Below are positions 22,456-25,846 of a DNA stretch of 25,846 nt, one piece after another. The position numbers and the translations under genes were made by a program. The stretch comes from a virus. The DNA lies in the IMG/VR virus record IMGVR_UViG_3300037042_005304, positions 1 through 25,846 of that record; one strand, given 5' to 3'. The notes under the pieces are model-generated. The model was not told the DNA's origin. It worked only from the letters and a program-made list of their open reading frames with translations, and did no database searches. Each line of letters starts with the position of its first letter. The stretch's first letter is position 1.

Positions 22456-24453
22456 TTAGTTTCGATTCAAAACGCAGTAAGGACGTCCATCGGGCATCGT
22501 CACGACCGGCGTCCGCGCCGGCGATCCAGTGCCCATGCTCGTCGCCATCATCACGCCGCGGGTGGGAATCGGGTCGCCGCCGAGCCACACCAGGCAGATC
22601 ACGTCCGCATACCGCTCACAGTCGCGCAAGTCATTCGGGCGACTCTCATCCTTCCGTTGCCAACCCAGTTGATCTTCTTTCGTGCGGGGATTGAGTCGCA
22701 CGACATGATGTTCATTCAGCAGCTCTTCGGTGTAGGCCTTGTGGACGATCGGCTGCGCGTGGTAAACGCTCATCGCGCTGGGCGCGTCACGCTCCGTGGA
22801 GTAAATCAGTTGGTTGAGTTCCCCTTGGGTCCAATCGCTATCGACCAGGAACAACGGCAGCCCCGCAATGGCCGCGTTCTTGCCCGTCTCGCTCTCCCGG
22901 TAGGCCGTGCCGAGCTTCGTGCTATCGCCTTTGCAGAGGAACAGCTTGATCGGATACCCGTCGGCCTCTTCTAGCGTCAGCGCAGAAATCTCCGTCGGCT
23001 CGCGCGGATCGCCGCCATAGTCGCAAACCGCGTAGGAAACGCCGAGCGTGCCGCTGTCTTCGTAGTCGTAGGTCCGCAGAATCACGCGATCGTAAAGCTC
23101 TTGCAGGGTGACCGCCCGCCCGTAGTCCAGCGTGTGCCGTCGCCAGCCGGGCCCGTACGCGCGGACCGTGTATTTGTAGTGATCCTTCTGATGGTCCGCC
23201 GCCACGAACACCAGCGACGCCCATTTGGGGACCACAAACTGCGGCACGGAAACAATCAGCTTCTTCGCCAGCCCCTCCCAATCCTTTTCTTCCTTCTTGG
23301 GCGACCAGGTTTCCGCGAGCCACTGGTTGATAAAGTTCTGGAGGCTCGTCGCCTTGTGCTGCGCTTCAACCCAGCGGGCCCCGATCGCGCCCCAGCTCAG
23401 CGAGAGCGCGTACAAGCTCGACAATTGGAAGCCCGCCCCCACGCCGTCACGCGTCGGCTCGCCAATCAGATAGCTCTGCCGCCAGAAGCGCCCGGGGCGC
23501 GTGTCCGATAACGTGCCCGCCCGCAGCGACGCCAGGCGTTCCTTCGCCACCCGTTGCGCTTCCACGTGGTCGATGCCGCAGCCGGCCGGCACCCACACGC
23601 CCAGCCGCATCATCCGATCGCGGTGGAAGTCGAGAATCTGGCCGTTGCAGAATTCGCACACGTAGTGCGCCGTGCGACGGGCCAGGTCGGAGTCCGAATG
23701 GCCGTCGGGCCCCTTCTCCCACCGCAACCGATCGATCCGAAGAAACTGATACTTGTCGCAATGCGGGCACGGCACGTACATCTTCGATTGACTGGAGCGG
23801 CTGTAATACAACTCGATCCGCGACGTGCCCTTGACCGCCGGCGTCCCCTCCAGAATGAACTTGTGATTGGTGATGTCCTTGCCGCGATCCAAGAACAGGT
23901 CGAGCGGATCCGCTTCGGTGCTGGTACTGTGCCGCTCCCACTTGTCGATCTCGCTCCCGTGGCCGACCTTGGCGTTCTTGTCGCCGAGCGTCGACGGGCT
24001 GCGGGCCCAGCCGATTTCGATCACGCAATGGTCCAGTTCAATCCGCTCCGTACTCCGCAGATCCTCACGCAGCAATTGGCCCTGCAAGGGTCGGCACCGC
24101 TCCATGATCGAATAGGTGCGCCGCGTGACTTCCTTGGCCAGCTTCTCCACGCTGGAGACGAACATCATTGGGCCCGGATCCTGATCGGCCGCGTAGCAGA
24201 TGCAGCACTGGCCGAAGAAGGTTTTGCCCAGCCGCGTGCCGAACATTTCGGAGATCGTCCGCACGTAAGGATCGTCGAAGGCGTCGCACGGCCCGCCCGG
24301 CGCGCCCAGGTGCGGGTAGGCGTTGTGGTTGTAAGGCTCGCCCCGTTCGTTGAACTGAAACCGATCGCACCAGTCGAGAATTCGACGCTTCGGCGTCGGC
24401 TCGAGCTGCAGCAGCTCGTCTTCGAACAGGAAATCTTCGGTAACGGTCGCCAT
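22456..24453 (-). CDS. terL: Terminase large subunit, GpA family (665 aa)
   Basis: ATPase and nuclease motor for packaging DNA into the prohead. An unusual Walker A-like loop GTRLGKTF lies at 72-79. A Walker B-like segment GSEIDKW (166-172) keeps the Glu but has Ser where Asp is usual. FILEGTPAVKGTSRIELYY (199-217) is the coupling region typical of GpA. A zinc-finger-like CPHC/CEFC pair lies at 229/232 and 266/269. The nuclease domain has VFVAADHQKDHY (Asp420), YAVCDYGGD (Asp478) and LRDCERYADV (Asp611). The length is close to lambda gpA (641). The start is one base after the small terminase stop. Lambda-type gpA makes cohesive ends, so a cos mechanism is likely. Confidence 0.95.
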   Translation of the reverse strand: MATVTEDFLFEDELLQLEPTPKRRILDWCDRFQFNERGEPYNHNAYPHLGAPGGPCDAFDDPYVRTISEMFGTRLGKTFFGQCCICYAADQDPGPMMFVSSVEKLAKEVTRRTYSIMERCRPLQGQLLREDLRSTERIELDHCVIEIGWARSPSTLGDKNAKVGHGSEIDKWERHSTSTEADPLDLFLDRGKDITNHKFILEGTPAVKGTSRIELYYSRSSQSKMYVPCPHCDKYQFLRIDRLRWEKGPDGHSDSDLARRTAHYVCEFCNGQILDFHRDRMMRLGVWVPAGCGIDHVEAQRVAKERLASLRAGTLSDTRPGRFWRQSYLIGEPTRDGVGAGFQLSSLYALSLSWGAIGARWVEAQHKATSLQNFINQWLAETWSPKKEEKDWEGLAKKLIVSVPQFVVPKWASLVFVAADHQKDHYKYTVRAYGPGWRRHTLDYGRAVTLQELYDRVILRTYDYEDSGTLGVSYAVCDYGGDPREPTEISALTLEEADGYPIKLFLCKGDSTKLGTAYRESETGKNAAIAGLPLFLVDSDWTQGELNQLIYSTERDAPSAMSVYHAQPIVHKAYTEELLNEHHVVRLNPRTKEDQLGWQRKDESRPNDLRDCERYADVICLVWLGGDPIPTRGVMMATSMGTGSPARTPVVTMPDGRPYCVLNRN

Positions 24454-24454
24454 G

Positions 24455-25297
24455 CTACTCCACGCCCTGGCTGTCACTCGCGGCGTCGCTCGCCAGCACA
24501 TCCCGCCGGCGACTCGCCTGAATATCTTCCGCCGCCAACAGAATCAGCTCGTCGACGTCCTGGCCGCCGACCGGCATCTGCCGCAGCTCCACCAACAGCA
24601 ACCGGCAAAAGTCTTCGAGATCCTGCTTGCACTCCACCCGCACTTCCGCGGGAAACTTGGGTTCGAACCGATCGGGGGCCGCGATCAATCGCTCCTTGAG
24701 ACGGACGAAGATCGTCGCCACGTCGCGCTTCACCCGCCGCTTGCTCACAAGATCCTGCCGCTTCTCCGCCAGGTTGAGCATCCGCAGTTCGGTATCCACG
24801 ACTTGCGCGCGAATCTGGCCGAGGGTTCGCCGTTCGGTCAGCGTCCGCTTCCGCGTGCCGTCGGGGTTCAGCTCCTCCGTGCGCCCGCCCAGCCCCAGCG
24901 CACCGAGCCGATTCTCGGGGCCCGCCGGCCCGCCGCGGCCGTTTCGGCTGATCCATTCCAAAATCGCGCGAATTGGGCCCCGCGGGCAGCCCTCTTTGAT
25001 CCACTCGCCGACCGTGCGGCGGTTGTAGCCGAGCGTGTTGGCAATGTCGGCCACGCCCATGCCCACCATCACGTCGTCGATCTCGGTGCCCGGCGATGGC
25101 TTGGCGGCAGCCGGTATTGTCGGAATCGCCGCGGTTTTCGCCGGTTTTTTCGCCGGTTTCTTGGCCGGCGGGGCGGGCTTTGCCGGCGCACGCGTGGCGG
25201 GCCGCTTCGGCAGAGCGGGGCGCAACTTGCCAGATTTCTCGAGCGGGGGCGGCCTGAGCACCGACTTTCGCCGCCCCTTCTTTGAGCTGCGTGCCAA
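24455..25297 (-). CDS. terS: Terminase small subunit, Nu1-like (280 aa)
   Basis: It starts at a TTG (25297) with GGAGG six bases upstream. Residues 1-70 are Lys/Pro/Ala-rich (APAKPAPPAKKPAKKPAK), a basic tail that may bind DNA and is absent from lambda Nu1. Residues about 76-105 form a winged-helix HTH typical of Nu1: MGVADIANTLGYNRRTVGEW then IKEGCPRG. Residues 150-215 form a long helical part (LGQIRAQVVDTELRMLNLAE) as in Nu1/DUF1441 proteins, ahead of a C-terminal segment that would contact the large subunit. It recognises the packaging site, normally just upstream of its own gene, and here that region holds tandem 11-bp repeats. Confidence 0.8.
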   Translation of the reverse strand: MARSSKKGRRKSVLRPPPLEKSGKLRPALPKRPATRAPAKPAPPAKKPAKKPAKTAAIPTIPAAAKPSPGTEIDDVMVGMGVADIANTLGYNRRTVGEWIKEGCPRGPIRAILEWISRNGRGGPAGPENRLGALGLGGRTEELNPDGTRKRTLTERRTLGQIRAQVVDTELRMLNLAEKRQDLVSKRRVKRDVATIFVRLKERLIAAPDRFEPKFPAEVRVECKQDLEDFCRLLLVELRQMPVGGQDVDELILLAAEDIQASRRRDVLASDAASDSQGVE

Positions 25298-25303
25298 CCC
25301 TGG

Positions 25304-25308
25304 CCTCC
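25304..25308 (-). promoter_or_regulatory. Ribosome binding site selecting the TTG start of the small terminase
   Basis: GGAGG on the minus strand, six bases before the TTG at 25297. No in-frame ATG of comparable quality is near, so a TTG start is favoured. Confidence 0.65.
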
Positions 25309-25590
25309 GCGCTGTAAATCCCTTTAGTCACGCTCGCTCTTCCATTGTTGAGTTCGAGCCGAAGCGCCGGCAACCGCTTCGCCCTGAGATCGCGCGCACA
25401 AAAAGCACACGGAACACGCAGCGAAGCACACAAAAGCCCACAGCCGTTGCACCGGCACCACTCCAACAACCAAGCATTTATCGCCGAGCGCCGTCAACCC
25501 GTCGCCCGATTCGCCCTACACGACCAGCGTTGCGTCAGGCGCTATGCCAGCGTTGTTTCTGCGTGAATCTCAGGCACGGAGAATTTGCGC

Positions 25591-25606
25591 TCGCGCGCTC
25601 GCGCGA
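25591..25606. repeat. Alternating C/G near-palindrome
   Basis: TCGCGCG and CGCGCGA (7-bp arms) flank a two-base centre. It lies three bases before the first 11-bp repeat. Confidence 0.6.
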
Positions 25607-25608
25607 CA

Positions 25609-25663
25609 CTCCGAAAAACCTCCGACAAACCTCCGACAAACCTCCGACAAACCTCCGACAAAC
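25609..25663. repeat. Five tandem 11-bp repeats (iteron-like)
   Basis: Units at 25609-25619, 25620-25630, 25631-25641, 25642-25652 and 25653-25663 read CTCCGACAAAC on the plus strand. The first differs by one base (CTCCGAAAAAC). The others are identical. The 11-bp period is about one helical turn, so bound proteins would line up on one DNA face. There are no spacers. Confidence 0.9.
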
Positions 25664-25669
25664 CATATC

Positions 25670-25681
25670 GCTGACGTCAGC
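25670..25681. repeat. Perfect 12-bp palindrome next to the 11-bp repeats
   Basis: GCTGACGTCAGC lies six bases beyond the last 11-bp repeat. Two-fold symmetry suits a dimeric DNA-binding protein or a symmetric nicking site. By chance alone such a palindrome is uncommon but not rare. Confidence 0.7.
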
Positions 25682-25846
25682 AAAATGGTCAATCGCCCGT
25701 AATTCCCCGAGCAAAACGCCCCTCGCCGACATATCTCTACCGCGCGCCCGCGCGCGTACAAGATCGCCAACACGGTGGTGGGGTGGTGGTGGTGGCCCGA
25801 CAATTTTTACAAATTCAGCGACAACTTTAACATGGGGTTTTCGACC

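Larger units (their letters stand above)
25298..25846. other. Non-coding leader upstream of the terminase genes
   Basis: This is the longest stretch without a supported gene. It contains tandem 11-bp repeats (25609-25663), a 12-bp palindrome (25670-25681), an alternating C/G near-palindrome (25591-25606) and another CG-rich stretch (25740-25757). A G-rich tract follows (GGTGGTGGGG with more GG steps, 25772-25796), then an AT-rich right end. Small open frames here run through the repeats and look accidental. I could not identify a confident promoter. Packaging-site (cos-like) or late-control functions are plausible for the position. Confidence 0.5.

Noticed and set aside
24474-25469. A 331-codon minus-strand frame with a Cys-rich start, briefly considered as an HNH nuclease
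   Set aside because: Most of it overlaps the small terminase in another frame. The Cys-rich part lacks the HNH/DH motif.
25609-25663. CRISPR array
   Set aside because: The units are 11 bp with no spacers, far too short for CRISPR repeats, and no cas genes are present.
25535-25803. Small minus-strand proteins reading through the 11-bp repeats
   Set aside because: The repeated LSEVCRRFVGG pattern is simply the DNA repeat read in frame. There is no good ribosome binding site and two overlapping frames are equally open.
1-25846. tRNA, rRNA, integrase, lysis or defence genes
   Set aside because: I scanned for typical motifs (tyrosine or serine recombinase signatures, holin/endolysin, tRNA arms) and saw none that I could support.

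Overview
This window is almost entirely a virion-building (late) gene block of a tailed, long-tailed (siphovirus-type) phage or prophage. All supported genes lie on the minus strand, so transcription runs from the right end towards the left. The order follows lambda-type head and tail operons. The DNA is GC-rich, and the protein modules remind me of phage and prophage proteins from Planctomycetota. That host guess is weak and comes only from GC content and recalled module style. No integrase, repressor, lysis, replication or tRNA gene is visible, so the window cannot show whether this is an integrated prophage or a phage contig.

Layout in transcription order. (1) 25298-25846 is a non-coding leader with five tandem 11-bp repeats, a 12-bp palindrome and CG-rich near-palindromes, a plausible packaging (cos-like) or control region. 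(2) DNA packaging: small terminase (25297-24455) and GpA-type large terminase (24453-22456). (3) Head: a 263-aa protein of unknown role (22430-21639), a small head-completion candidate (21516-21232), portal (21196-19583), S49 protease with a nested scaffold start (19586-17979, internal start 18476), decoration protein (17897-17241) and major capsid protein (17042-16077). (4) Head-tail connection and tail tube: four or five small to medium genes (15984-13394), then a 446-aa structural protein (13381-12041). (5) Tail assembly: a tail chaperone with a likely -1 frameshift in an A9 run (11924-11241, extended to 11101) and the tape measure (11084-9162). (6) Tail tip and adhesion: a 144-aa protein, a hub-like protein (8707-6716), a 976-aa modular protein (6716-3786), a tail-fibre-family protein (3748-3317), two tandem paralogues (3316-2444 and 2444-1287), a repeat protein (1287-493) and a gene cut by the left window edge (489-1).

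The genes are tightly packed, with TAATG or ATGA stop/start overlaps at 1287, 2444, 6716, 8707 and 19583-19586, which points to translational coupling. Every gap over about 80 nt contains an inverted repeat. Hairpins bracket the decoration and capsid genes, the products needed in hundreds of copies.

The strongest unusual observations are the A9/G7 frameshift site before the tape measure, the protease/scaffold nested start with a strong Shine-Dalgarno, a roughly 39-residue module shared by the scaffold and the unknown 263-aa head protein, a large inverted repeat ending just upstream of the tail chaperone start, and the 11-bp repeats upstream of the terminase. I see a somewhat divergent but recognisable phage structural operon and no clear new defence or metabolic system.
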